DNA from: Actinidia chinensis
Lineage: Eukaryota > Streptophyta > Magnoliopsida > Ericales > Actinidiaceae
Reading direction: 5' to 3'
Assembly: GCA_009663005.1 (NCBI GenBank)
Contig: VIGQ01001932.1
Coordinates: forward strand, 22,501-43,743
DNA: 21,243 bases
Program-made: the position numbers and the translations under genes
In this document: positions 9,149 through 17,187 of the stretch, one piece after another
Position numbering within the stretch: position 1 is the first letter of the stretch
Layout: each line of letters begins with the position of its first letter
Notes under the pieces: generated by a model
Told to the model about the DNA's origin: nothing
Database searches by the model: none
The model's input: the letters and a program-made list of their open reading frames with translations, nothing else

Positions 9149-9270
9149 GGGTGGAAAACGAGGGCTTCCCGGTGGGTCCCCATCATGGCACTGCACTCGA
9201 CCGGGCACGCTTAATCCGGGGTGTTTTCACCGCACACCGGGCCGGATCCACCCGCTTTCCTGTCATTTCC
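9149..9270 (-). pseudogene. 5S-like copy, unit 19
   Basis: Box C has lost bases (gggtccccatcatgg) and the box A core lacks one base (gcttaatcc). A caccgca duplication follows. Confidence 0.75.
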
Positions 9271-9340
9271 GTAAGGATGTGAACAATGCGTATGCGATAT
9301 CTTCGTAAAAGAATCAGCCATGACGAAAAATCGCAAAAAA

Positions 9341-9446
9341 GGGGTGCACACGAGACTTCCCAAGGGGCACCCGTCCTAGCATAGCACGCTAAGCTGCTGA
9401 GTTTCTGATGGATTCGGTGCATTAGTGTGCTCTATGATCACAACCC
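9341..9446 (-). rRNA. 5S rRNA gene, unit 19 (class B, internal deletion)
   Basis: Only about 106 bp. Roughly 12 bp between box C and box A, including the intermediate element, are missing (cctagcatagcacgc). If the deletion is real, this copy is unlikely to be functional. TATA-like box at 9472-9477. Confidence 0.82.
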
Positions 9447-9630
9447 GCAAACTGATGCACATGTTATGCTCTAATAGAGACATCATCCCTCTCGCCCCCC
9501 ACATTCCCGGTGGGATTCGCGGCCGGCCAAACCCAACCGAGTCAATCGCTCGCCCCGCATCCGTGAAGCAAAAAATAAATGGAATGACAAATATTATTAA
9601 AGAATATGTGAAGACAAATCGGCCAAAAAA

Positions 9631-9746
9631 TGTTTGAAAACGAGGGCTTCTCGGTGGTCACCCATCCTGGCATTGCCACACCCGACCCCGGCACGCTTAA
9701 CTCAGGTGTGTTCACCGGGCCCGATCCACCCGCTTTCCTAGCATCC
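9631..9746 (-). pseudogene. 5S-like copy, unit 20
   Basis: Boxes C and A are intact. The 3' end reads tgtttgaaaacg in place of gggtgg. Confidence 0.77.
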
Positions 9747-9819
9747 ATAAGGATGTGAACAAATGCGGATGCGGATCTTTCGAAAAAGAATAGCCTGATT
9801 GACAAAAATCGGCAAAAAA

Positions 9820-9945
9820 GGGGTTGAACACGAGGACTTACCAAGGGGTCACCCATCCTAGTACTAACTTCCTCGCACTTAGACACGCATAAGCTGCGGA
9901 GTTCTGATGGGATTCGATGCAATTAGTGAAGTCATGATCGCACCC
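9820..9945 (-). rRNA. 5S rRNA gene, unit 20 (class D)
   Basis: Full length. Class D marker gattcgatgc with gtgaagtcatgatcg. There are extra bases between the boxes (cttcctcgcacttagacacgc). The TATA-like box at 9969-9974 has a change (tcatag). Confidence 0.86.
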
Positions 9946-10116
9946 GCAATGATGCACATTTTATGCTCTCATAGAGACATCATCCCTTCGCCCCCACCAA
10001 TGCGCGCGCCGGGCAGAACCCACCGATTCACGCCTCCCGCATCGTTGAAGCTAAAAAATATAATGGAATGACAAATATTATAAAAGAAGAAGGTGTGAGA
10101 AACTCGGCCAAAAAAA

Positions 10117-10233
10117 GGGTGGAAAACGAGGGCTTCCAGTTGGGTCACCCATCTTGCACTGGAACCGACTGGGGCACGCTTAACTCCGGGGTTGGTGTTC
10201 ACCGGCCGGATTCCACCCGTTTCCCTAGCATCC
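10117..10233 (-). pseudogene. 5S-like copy, unit 21
   Basis: The box A core is intact and box C is nearly so (gggtcacccatcttg). Confidence 0.77.
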
Positions 10234-10306
10234 GTAAGGAATGTGACAAATGCAGGATGCGGAGACTTCAAAAAGAATAGTCATGACGAAAAAATCAAGC
10301 AAAAAA

Positions 10307-10431
10307 GTGGTGCAACACGAGGACTTCCCAAGGGAAGGGTCACCCATCCTGGTTACTACTCTCGCACAAACACCACTGAGGCTGGGAGTTAGATGGGATT
10401 CGGGGCATTAGTGGTCGTAATGATCGCACCC
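10307..10431 (-). rRNA. 5S rRNA gene, unit 21 (class E)
   Basis: Full length. Class E markers: cgcacaaacaccactgag and ggggcattag. A 5-6 bp duplication lies at aagggaagggtcaccc. TATA-like box at 10457-10462. Confidence 0.86.
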
Positions 10432-10600
10432 GCAACTGATGCCACATTTTATGCTCTTATAGAGACATCATCACTCGGCCTCCAACAAATGCGCGGGCAG
10501 GGGATGCGCGACGGGCCGAACCCAACCGAATTCATCACCCGCCCGCATAGGTAAGCTAAAAAATAAATGGGAAGGACCAAATATTTTTAAAGAAGAAGGG

Positions 10601-10633
10601 TGAGCGGAGTGTTGTGTCTCTGTTTGTGTGAAG
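10601..10633. other. Spacer insertion, unit 22
   Basis: About 28 bp of T/G-rich sequence (agtgttgtgtctctgtttg) sits after agaagaaggg, at the same spacer position as in units 5, 13 and 32. Confidence 0.55.
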
Positions 10634-10652
10634 AAACAATCGGCCAAAAAAA

Positions 10653-10767
10653 GGGTGAAAAACGAGGGCTTCCCGGTGGGTCACCCATCCTGGCACGGCC
10701 ACCAACCGGGCACGCTTAACTCTTGGGTGGTGATCACCGGCCGGATCACCGCCTTGCCATAGCATCC
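10653..10767 (-). pseudogene. 5S-like copy, unit 22
   Basis: Boxes C and A are both intact. It carries the cttgggtggtgatcaccgg variant of unit 4. Confidence 0.79.
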
Positions 10768-10851
10768 GTAGGTGTGGAACAAATGCGGATGACAGAGATC
10801 TTCGAAAAAGAAAGTTCGTGACGAAAAATCGATCATTGGACAAAAAAAAAA

Positions 10852-10972
10852 GGGGTGCAACATAGGACTTCCCAGGGGTCAACCATCTAGTTACTGCTAC
10901 CGCCCCAAGCACGCTTGACTGTTGAGTTTGACGGAATCCGGTGCATTCAATTTGTGCTGGTATGATCGCACC
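10852..10972 (-). rRNA. 5S rRNA gene, unit 22 (class A)
   Basis: Full length. Class A sequence (gcttgactgttgagtttgac) with an inserted caattt near the 5' end. It has a strong TATATAA box at 10997-11004. Confidence 0.88.
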
Positions 10973-11161
10973 GCAAAATTGATGCAATTTTTGCACTTAT
11001 ATAAGCCATATCCCTTCGCCACCACAAAACGCGCGCGGAGGATGCGCCCGGGGCCGAACCCAACCGATTCATCGCCCTCCCGCATCCTGAAGCTAAAAAA
11101 ATAAGATGGGAATGACAAATATATTAAAAGAATAGGTGTGAAGAAAAATCGGCCAAAAAAA

Positions 11162-11281
11162 GGGTGGGAAAAAGAGGGCTTCCGGTGGTTCACCCATCTG
11201 GCCTTGCCACCCGAACCGATGCGCGCTTACCTCCGGGGTGGTGTTTCACCGGGCCGGATCCAACCCGCTTCACTAGCATCC
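11162..11281 (-). pseudogene. 5S-like copy, unit 23
   Basis: Box A core altered (gcgcgcttacctcc), as in units 26 and 29. Box C is nearly intact. Confidence 0.76.
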
Positions 11282-11354
11282 GTAAGGATTGTGAACAAAT
11301 GCGGATGCAGATCTTCGAAAAAAAATAGCCATGATGAAAAAAATCGGCAAAAAA

Positions 11355-11473
11355 GGGGTGCAACACGAGGACTTCCCAAGGCGTCCACCCTCCAAGTACT
11401 GCTCCTTGCCCAAGCACGCTAAGCTGCGATTTCTGATGTATTCGATGCATTAGTGAACGTATGATCGCAACCC
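11355..11473 (-). rRNA. 5S rRNA gene, unit 23 (class D)
   Basis: Full length. Class D markers: attcgatgcattagtgaac. Box C side reads gcgtccaccctccaag. The TATA-like box at 11499-11505 reads ttatata. Confidence 0.88.
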
Positions 11474-11661
11474 TCAAACTGATGCATATTTTATGCTCTT
11501 ATATAGACATCTCCCTTCGCCCCCACAAAGCGCGTCGTGGGATGCGCGCCGGGCTGAACCCCACCGATTCATCGCCCGCCCGCATCCGTGAAGCGAAAAA
11601 ATAAATTGGAATGACAAATATCATAAAAGAAGAAGGTGTAAAGAAAAATCGGCCAAAAAAA

Positions 11662-11778
11662 GGGTGGAAAACGAGGGCTTCCCCGTTGGGTCAACCATCT
11701 TGGCACTGCCAGCCGACCGGGCACGCTTAAACTACGGGTGGTGTTCACCGGGCCGGATCCCCCGCTGTCCTAGCATCC
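11662..11778 (-). pseudogene. 5S-like copy, unit 24
   Basis: Full length. Box C has an A change (gggtcaaccatctt) and box A has one extra base (gcttaaactacgg). Confidence 0.76.
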
Positions 11779-11849
11779 GTAATGATGTTACAAATGCGGG
11801 ATCGAGATTCTTCCGAAAAAGAAAGCCAGGACGAAAAATCTGCAAAAAA

Positions 11850-11875
11850 GGGGTGCAACCCGAGGACTTCCCAGG
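11850..11875 (-). pseudogene. 5S gene 3' fragment (first copy of a duplication)
   Basis: About 26 bp of the 3' end of the gene (gggtgcaacccgaggacttc) end abruptly at ccagg and jump to cgagatcttcg of the short spacer. The short spacer and the 3' end of the gene are therefore present twice in this unit. The identical join recurs at 13411. Confidence 0.75.
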
Positions 11876-11919
11876 CGAGATCTTCGAAAAAGAATAGCCA
11901 TGATGAAAAATTGCAAAAA

Positions 11920-12034
11920 GGGGTGCAACCCGAGGATTCCAAAGGCGTCCCCATCCTATTACTGCTCACCGCCCAAGCACGCTAAGCTGCGGAGTTCTGA
12001 TGGGATTCGATGCATTATGACGTATGATCGCACC
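11920..12034 (-). rRNA. 5S rRNA gene, unit 24 (class D)
   Basis: Full length. It follows the duplicated fragment. There is an aaaggcgtccccatcc variant in box C and a run of C just past the 5' end. The TATA-like box at 12065-12070 reads gtatag. Confidence 0.87.
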
Positions 12035-12230
12035 CCCCCCAAAACTGATGCACATTTATGCCTCGTATAGATACATCATCCCTTCGCCCCCACAAATGCG
12101 GCGGTAGGGGATGCGCGCCGGGCCGAACCCATCCGATTCATCGCCCTCCGCATCCTTGAAGCTAAAAAATAAATGGGAATGACAAATATTTTAAAAGAAG
12201 AAGGTGTTGAAGAAAAATCTGCCAAAAAAA

Positions 12231-12347
12231 GTGGTGGAAAACGAGGCGTTCCTGTGGTCCACCCCATCTTGGCACTGGAACCGACCGGGCCACGCTTAAC
12301 TCCGGGGTGTTATCATCGGGCCGATCCACCCGCTTCCCTTAGCATCC
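12231..12347 (-). pseudogene. 5S-like copy, unit 25
   Basis: The box A core is intact with one inserted C before it. Box C is changed (ggtccaccccatctt). Confidence 0.76.
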
Positions 12348-12419
12348 GTAAGGATGTGAATCAAATGCGGATGCGAATCTTCGAAAAAGAATAGTCGTGA
12401 CGAAAAAATCGGCAAAAAA

Positions 12420-12536
12420 GGGGTGAACACTAGGACTTCCCAGGGTGTCAACCTCCTAGTACGGCTCCCTCCCCAAGCACGCTTGACTGCGGATTTTTGA
12501 CGCAATCCGTGCATTTGTTGCGGTATGATCTCACCC
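12420..12536 (-). rRNA. 5S rRNA gene, unit 25 (class A)
   Basis: Full length. Class A sequence (gcttgactgcggatttttga) with TATATAA on the transcribed strand at 12558-12564. Confidence 0.88.
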
Positions 12537-12712
12537 CAAATGATGCACTTTTATGTCTTATATAGCCATCATCCTTCGCCCCGCACAAACGCGCGGGCTG
12601 GAGGAGGCGCGCCGGGCCGAACCCACCGATTCATCGCCCTCCCGCATCCGTGAAGCAAAAATAATGGAATACAATATTATTAAGAATATGTGTGAATAAA
12701 ATCGCAAAAAAA

Positions 12713-12824
12713 GGGTGGAAAACGCGGGCTCCCGGTGGGTCACCCATCTTGGCACTGCACCCACCGGGCGCGCTTGCCTCCGGGGTGTGTTCACCGGGCC
12801 GTATCCACCCTCTTCCCTAGCATC
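12713..12824 (-). pseudogene. 5S-like copy, unit 26
   Basis: Box C is nearly intact (cccatctt). The box A core is changed to gcgcgcttgcctcc, shared with unit 29. Confidence 0.77.
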
Positions 12825-12897
12825 GTAAGTATGTGAACAAATTGCGTGAGCCGAGAATCGTCGAAAAAATACCCTGACGAAAAATCGCAAAAACAAT

Positions 12898-13018
12898 GGG
12901 GGCAACACGGGACTTCCCAAGGGGTCACCCATCCTAGTACTACTCCCTCCCACGCACGCCTAAGCTTGCGGGAGTTTCTGAGGGAGTCGGTTGCATTAGT
13001 GCTCGTAATGATCGCACC
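12898..13018 (-). rRNA. 5S rRNA gene, unit 26 (class B)
   Basis: Full length with a few single-base insertions (gcctaagcttgcggg). TATA-like box at 13045-13050. Confidence 0.88.
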
Positions 13019-13208
13019 GCAAACTTATGCACAATTTTATGCTCTTATAGAGACATCATCCCTTCGCCCCCACAAATGCGCGGCGAGGAATCGGCGGGGC
13101 CCTACCCAAACCGATTGACTCACCTGCCCGCATTCGTGAAGCTAAAAAATAATGGGATACAATAATTATTAAAAGAAGAAGGTGGTGAAGACAAATCTGC
13201 CAAAAAAA

Positions 13209-13318
13209 GGTGGAAAACGGGGCTCCTGTTGGGTCAACCAGCCGGGCACTACACTCACCGCCAACGCTTAACTCCGGGGTGGTGTGACCGGGCCGGATCC
13301 ACCGCTTTCCTAGCATCC
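13209..13318 (-). pseudogene. 5S-like copy, unit 27
   Basis: The box A core is intact. Box C and the linker are diverged (gggtcaaccagccggg). Confidence 0.74.
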
Positions 13319-13386
13319 GTAGTATGTGAACAAATGCGGATGCGAGTCTTCGAAAAAGAATAGCCATACGAAAACTCGGCAAAAAA

Positions 13387-13411
13387 GGGGTCAACACGAG
13401 GACTTCCCAGG
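13387..13411 (-). pseudogene. 5S gene 3' fragment (second copy of the duplication)
   Basis: Ends at acttcccagg and jumps into gcgagatctcg, exactly as at 11875. The two copies lie about 1.53 kb apart, or three units. Confidence 0.75.
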
Positions 13412-13458
13412 CGAGATCTCGAAAAAGAATAGGCCATGAATGAAAAATTGGCAAAAAA

Positions 13459-13575
13459 GGGGTGCAACACGAGGACTTCCCAAGGCGTCACCATCCATTA
13501 CTGCTCCCGCCCAAGCCACTCTACCTGCTGATTTCTGATGGGATTCGATGCATTAGTGAACGTATGATCGCACCC
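13459..13575 (-). rRNA. 5S rRNA gene, unit 27 (class D)
   Basis: Full length. Class D marker gattcgatgcattagtgaac, with changes in the box A region (gccactctacctgctg). TATA-like box at 13601-13606. Confidence 0.86.
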
Positions 13576-13637
13576 GCAAACTGATGCCATTTTTATGCTC
13601 TTATAGAGACATATCCCTTCGCCCCCCAATGCGCGGA

Positions 13638-13842
13638 GGTGGGGGGGGGGGGGTGGGTGGGGGGGGGGGGGGGGGGGGGGGGTTTGGTGGTTGTGTTAGA
13701 AGAAAAGGGGGTTGACCTTGGTGGTTTTGTTTTGTTTTTTTGTTTTGTTGTGGTGTGATTGATGTTGGTTTTTTGAGTTGTGTTTTTTGTTTATGCGGTA
13801 TTTATTCTCTCCTTTCCTCCCCCCACCTCTTCCTCTCCCTCA
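13638..13842. other. Low-complexity block replacing the GC-rich spacer
   Basis: About 205 bp unlike any other unit: an almost pure G run (about 13641-13682), then T/G-rich sequence to about 13790, then C/T-rich sequence to 13842. Normal spacer resumes at catccgtgaagc. About 60 bp of standard spacer is missing here, so the gene-to-gene distance rises to 656 bp. It may be a read or consensus artefact over a GC-rich stretch, or a real insertion. No gene is seen. Confidence 0.6.
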
Positions 13843-13925
13843 CGAACCCATCCGTGAAGCTAAAACATAAATGGGAATGACAATATTAATTAAAAGAAAA
13901 GGTGTAAGAAAATCGGCCAAACAAA

Positions 13926-14042
13926 GGTGGAAAAACGAGGGGCTTCCTGTTGGGTGTCACCATCTTGGACTGGAGCCGACCGGGCACGCTTAACTCCGGT
14001 GTTGTGATCATCGGTCCGGATCCACCCGCTTCCCTAGCATCC
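13926..14042 (-). pseudogene. 5S-like copy, unit 28
   Basis: The box A core is intact and box C is disturbed (gggtgtcaccatctt). It has a gtgatcatcggtc variant. Confidence 0.76.
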
Positions 14043-14114
14043 GTAAGGATGTGAACAAATGCGGATGCGAGATCTTCGAAAAAGGAATAGCCGTGACGAA
14101 AAATCGGCAAAAAA

Positions 14115-14226
14115 GGGGTGCAACACTAGACTCACCAGGGGTCACTCCTAGTACTGCTCCGCCCAAGCACGCTGACTGCGGAGTTTTGACTCAATCCAGT
14201 GCATTTTGTGCTGGTATGATCTCCCC
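14115..14226 (-). rRNA. 5S rRNA gene, unit 28 (class A)
   Basis: About 112 bp, with a shortened box C side (ggtcactcctag). Class A sequence gctgactgcggagttttgac. The promoter is diverged: the TATA position (14252-14260) reads ttaaaaata. Confidence 0.85.
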
Positions 14227-14417
14227 GCAAATTGATGCACATTTTTATCTCTTAAAAATATGCCACATCCCTTCGCCCCACAACGCGCGGCGGAGGATGC
14301 GCGCCGGTCCGACCCAACGATTTCATCGCCCTCTCTCCCGCAATCCGTGAAGCTAAAAAATAATTGGAATGACATTATATTAAAAGAAAAGGTGTGAAGA
14401 AAAATCGGCCAAAAAAA

Positions 14418-14527
14418 GGTGAAAACGATGCTTCCCGGTGGGTCACCATCTTGGCACTGCACCCCCGGGCGCGCTTGCCTCCGGGGTGGGTGTCACCGGG
14501 CCTGATCCACCCGCTTCCCTAGCATCC
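14418..14527 (-). pseudogene. 5S-like copy, unit 29
   Basis: Box C lacks one C. The box A core is gcgcgcttgcctcc, as in unit 26. Confidence 0.76.
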
Positions 14528-14594
14528 GTAAGGATGGTGAACAAATGCGATGCGAGATCTTCGAAAAAATATCCATGATGAAAAATCGGCAAAA

Positions 14595-14711
14595 GGGGTG
14601 CAACACGAGACCTTCCCAAGGCTTCACCCATCCAAGTACTGCTCCTGCCCAAGCACGCTAAGCTTCGATTTCTGATGGGATTCGATGCATTGTGAACGTA
14701 TGATCGCACCC
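14595..14711 (-). rRNA. 5S rRNA gene, unit 29 (class D)
   Basis: Full length. Class D markers gattcgatgcattgtgaacg. Box C side aaggcttcacccatcc. It has the best-preserved upstream promoter of the window (14712-14742). Confidence 0.9.
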
Positions 14712-14742
14712 GCAAACTGATGCATCTTTTATGCTCTTATAG
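14712..14742 (-). promoter_or_regulatory. Plant-type 5S upstream promoter (best-preserved example)
   Basis: Counting back from the first base of the 5S gene in unit 29 (14711), the transcribed strand has C at -1 (14712), GC at -12/-11 (14723-14722) and CTATAA at -31 to -26 (14742-14737). This is the TATA / GC / C layout known for plant 5S genes such as those of Arabidopsis, where it acts with the internal boxes to set the Pol III start. The same layout lies before nearly all 5S genes here. It is damaged or lost before the genes ending at 16244 and 18514. No such layout is seen before the 5S-like copies. Confidence 0.75.
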
Positions 14743-14895
14743 AGACATCATCCGTCGCCCCCACAAATGCGCGGCAGGGGATGCGCGTCGGGCGAACCAA
14801 ACCGATTCTCGCCTCCCGCATCCTGAAGCTAAAAACTCAATGGATGACAAATATTATTAAAAGAAGAAGTTGTGAAGAAAAATCGGCCAAAAAAA

Positions 14896-15006
14896 GGTTG
14901 GAAAACGAGGGCTTCCCGGTGGTTCACCTCCTGGCACTGACTCGACCGGGCACGCTTAATCCGGGGTTTGTTCACCGGGCCGTATCCACCCGCTTCCCTA
15001 GCATCC
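14896..15006 (-). pseudogene. 5S-like copy, unit 30
   Basis: Box C is shortened (ggttcacctcctgg) and the box A core lacks one base (gcttaatcc). Confidence 0.75.
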
Positions 15007-15070
15007 GTAAGTATTGAAAAATACGGATGGCTAATCTTTCGAAATGAATAGCCATGACGAAAAAATCGGC

Positions 15071-15076
15071 AAAAAA
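15071..15076 (-). terminator. Pol III T-run terminator after a 5S gene (representative)
   Basis: Six A on the plus strand (six T on the transcribed strand) sit directly after the CACCCC 3' end of the 5S gene in unit 30. Runs of four or more T terminate Pol III. Most genes in the array have 5-7 T here, followed by GCCGATTTTTCGTCA. Confidence 0.75.
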
Positions 15077-15192
15077 GGGGTGCAACACGAGGACTTCCCA
15101 GGGGTCACCCACCTATACTACTCCCCCCTAGCACGCTAAGCTGCGGAGTTCTTATGGGATTCGGTGCATTAGTGGCTCCTTATGATCGCACC
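15077..15192 (-). rRNA. 5S rRNA gene, unit 30 (class B)
   Basis: Full length, with the ccctagcacgctaag variant. The TATA-like box at 15217-15222 reads ttatga. Confidence 0.9.
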
Positions 15193-15373
15193 GCAACTGA
15201 TGCACATTTTATGCTCTTATGAGACTCCATCCCTTCGCCCCACAATGCACGGCGGGGGATGCGCGCCGGGCCACACCCAACCGATTCATCGCTCGCAAAC
15301 CGCATCCTGAAGCTAAAAAATAAATGGGAATGACAAATATTATTACAAGACGGTGTGAGAAAATCGGCCAAAA

Positions 15374-15495
15374 GGGTGAAACTAAGTGCTTCTCGGTGGG
15401 TCAACCAAAAAAATCCTGGCATGCACCCGACCGGGCACGCTTAACTTCTGGGGTGGTGTTCACCGGGGCCAAATCCACCCGCTTCCCTAGCATCC
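15374..15495 (-). pseudogene. 5S-like copy, unit 31
   Basis: The box A core is intact. Box C is split by an A-run insertion (tcaaccaaaaaaatcctgg). Confidence 0.75.
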
Positions 15496-15578
15496 GTAAG
15501 GTATGTGAACAAATGCGGATGCTAGATCTTCGAAAAAGAATAGCCATGATGAAAAAAAAATCGGCAAAACCAAAAAAA

Positions 15579-15697
15579 GGGGTGCAACACCGAGGATTAC
15601 CAAGCCGTCACCCATCCTAGTTAACTGCCTCCCGCCCAAGCACGCTAAGCTGGGAGTTCTGATGGGATTCGATGCATAGTGACGATGATCGCACGCC
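15579..15697 (-). rRNA. 5S rRNA gene, unit 31 (class D)
   Basis: Full length. Class D marker gattcgatgc. The T-run is expanded (caaaaccaaaaaaagggg). TATA-like box at 15724-15729. Confidence 0.88.
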
Positions 15698-15869
15698 GCA
15701 AACTGATGCACCATTTTATGTTCTTATAGAGGACCATTTCATCCCTTCGCCCCCACAAAAGGCGCGGCAGGGGAATGCGCGCCGCGCCGAACCCAATCGA
15801 TCATCGCCCTCCCGCATCCGGAAACTAAAAATAAATGGGAATGACAAATATTATTAAAAGGAAAGAAGG

Positions 15870-15904
15870 TGGGTGTGGTGAGGTCTTAATAGATGATTTG
15901 TAAG
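15870..15904. other. Spacer insertion, unit 32
   Basis: About 30 bp (gggtgtggtgaggtcttaat) sit after aaagaaggt, at the same spacer position as in units 5, 13 and 22. Gene spacing rises to 544 bp. Confidence 0.55.
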
Positions 15905-15922
15905 AAAAAATCGGCCAAAAAA

Positions 15923-16044
15923 TGGTTGGGAAAAAAGAGGGCTACCCGTTTAGGTACCCATCTTGGACTGTACCCAAAACCGGGCACGCTTAATCCGGGG
16001 GGTTGTTTCCCGGGCCGGATTCCACCCCGCTCCTTAGCACATCC
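15923..16044 (-). pseudogene. 5S-like copy, unit 32
   Basis: Full length. Box C lacks one base (aggtacccatctt) and the box A core lacks one base (gcttaatcc). Confidence 0.75.
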
Positions 16045-16122
16045 GTAAGGATGTGAATAAATGCGGATTGCGGGAGATCTACGAAAAAGAATAGCCGTGA
16101 CGAAACAATCGGTTAAAAAAAA

Positions 16123-16244
16123 GGGGATTTTAAACCACGGGACTTCCAGGGGGTCCACCCCAATCCTAGTACTGATCTCGCCCAAGCACGCTGAATGCGG
16201 AGAAGTTCTGATGGGATCGTGATTAGTGCTGGTATGATCGCACC
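16123..16244 (-). rRNA. 5S rRNA gene, unit 32 (class C, promoter lost)
   Basis: Full length, with an attttaa insertion at the 3' end. The upstream TATA position reads ttatacctgatgaggac (16261-16277), so no TATA-like box remains at the usual spacing. Confidence 0.85.
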
Positions 16245-16436
16245 AGCAAACGATGCACATTTATACCTGATGAGGACATTCATCCCTTCGCCCCAAACCA
16301 AATCGCGCGAGGAGGGAAGCGCGCGGGCCGAAACCAACCGACTCATCACTCACCCGCATCTGTGAGCTAAAAAAATAAATGAGAATGACAAATATTATTA
16401 AAAGAAGATGGTTGTGAAGAAAAATTAGCCAAAAAA

Positions 16437-16553
16437 GAGTGGAAAACGACGGGCTTTCTCGGGGTCCACCCATCCTGGCACTGCACCAGACCAGGCACGC
16501 TTAACTCCGGAGTGGTGTCACCGGGCCGAAATCCACCAGCTTCCTTAGCATCC
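16437..16553 (-). pseudogene. 5S-like copy, unit 33
   Basis: The box A core is intact and box C has one change (ggtccacccatcctgg). Confidence 0.78.
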
Positions 16554-16636
16554 ATAAGGATTGTTGTGCACAAAAGCGGGATGCGAGATTCTTCGAAAAG
16601 GAGAATAGCCATTTGACAAAAAAATGGGCAAAAAAA

Positions 16637-16755
16637 GGGGTGCAACACGATGACTTCCCAAGGGGTCACCAATCCTAGTAGTAACTCCCGCCCTAGCCAC
16701 ACAAGCTGCGGAGTCTGGATGGGATTTCGTGCATTAGTGCCGTATGATCGCACCC
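16637..16755 (-). rRNA. 5S rRNA gene, unit 33 (class B)
   Basis: Full length. cgccctagccacacaagctg in the box A region. The promoter is intact apart from one extra A; TATA-like box at 16782-16787. Confidence 0.89.
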
Positions 16756-16943
16756 GCAAACTGATGCAACATTTTATGCTCTTATAGAGACATCACCCCC
16801 GGCCCCCACAAAATAAATGTGCGGCGAGGGAAGCGTGCAGGGCCGAACCCAACGATTATCACCCGCCCGTCCGTGGGACTAAAAAATAAATTGGGAATAA
16901 CAAATCTTTATTAAAAAGGAGAAGTTGTGAAGAAAAATCGGCC

Positions 16944-16950
16944 AAAAAAA
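16944..16950 (-). terminator. T-run after a 5S-like copy (representative)
   Basis: Seven T on the transcribed strand directly follow the CCACCC end of the 5S-like copy in unit 34, then GGCCGATTTTTCTTCACA. The same arrangement follows nearly every 5S-like copy, so a Pol III stop would be available if the element were transcribed. The downstream bases resemble those after the true gene. Confidence 0.6.
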
Positions 16951-17067
16951 GGGTGGAAAACGAGGGCTTCCGGTGGGCCACCCATCCTGGCACTGCACCC
17001 GACGGGCAACGCTTAACTCCGGGGTGGTCGTGTTCACCGGGCCGGATCCACCCGTTTCCCTAGCTCC
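16951..17067 (-). pseudogene. 5S-like copy, unit 34
   Basis: Among the cleanest copies. Box C is intact except for one base (gggccacccatcctgg) and box A has one inserted A (gcaacgcttaactcc). Confidence 0.79.
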
Positions 17068-17136
17068 GTAAGGATGTGAACAAATGCGGATGCGAGATCT
17101 TCAAAAAGAATAGTCATGACGAAAAATCGCAAAAAA

Positions 17137-17187
17137 GTGGTGCAAACACGAGGAACTCCCAAGGGTCACCCATCCTAGCATACTCCC
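17137..17187 (-). pseudogene. 5S gene fragment, unit 34 (3' half only)
   Basis: About 51 bp from the 3' end through box C (cacccatcctag) to actccc, where the sequence leaves the gene and enters aacccaaac, the normal long spacer. The 5' half of the gene, its promoter and part of the spacer are missing. Confidence 0.8.

Noticed and set aside
13250..13450. Cereal-type (wheat) 5S unit, since units of about 500 bp also occur there
   Set aside because: The gene ends in GCACCCC rather than the GCATTCCC I associate with wheat-type genes, and the spacer is not one I recognise from cereals. Species assignment is left open.
13638..13842. Telomeric or centromeric satellite, or regulatory G-quadruplex island
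   Set aside because: There is no telomere motif (TTTAGGG) and no internal period. The G run is near-homopolymeric and looks more like a sequencing failure; I list it only as a low-complexity block.
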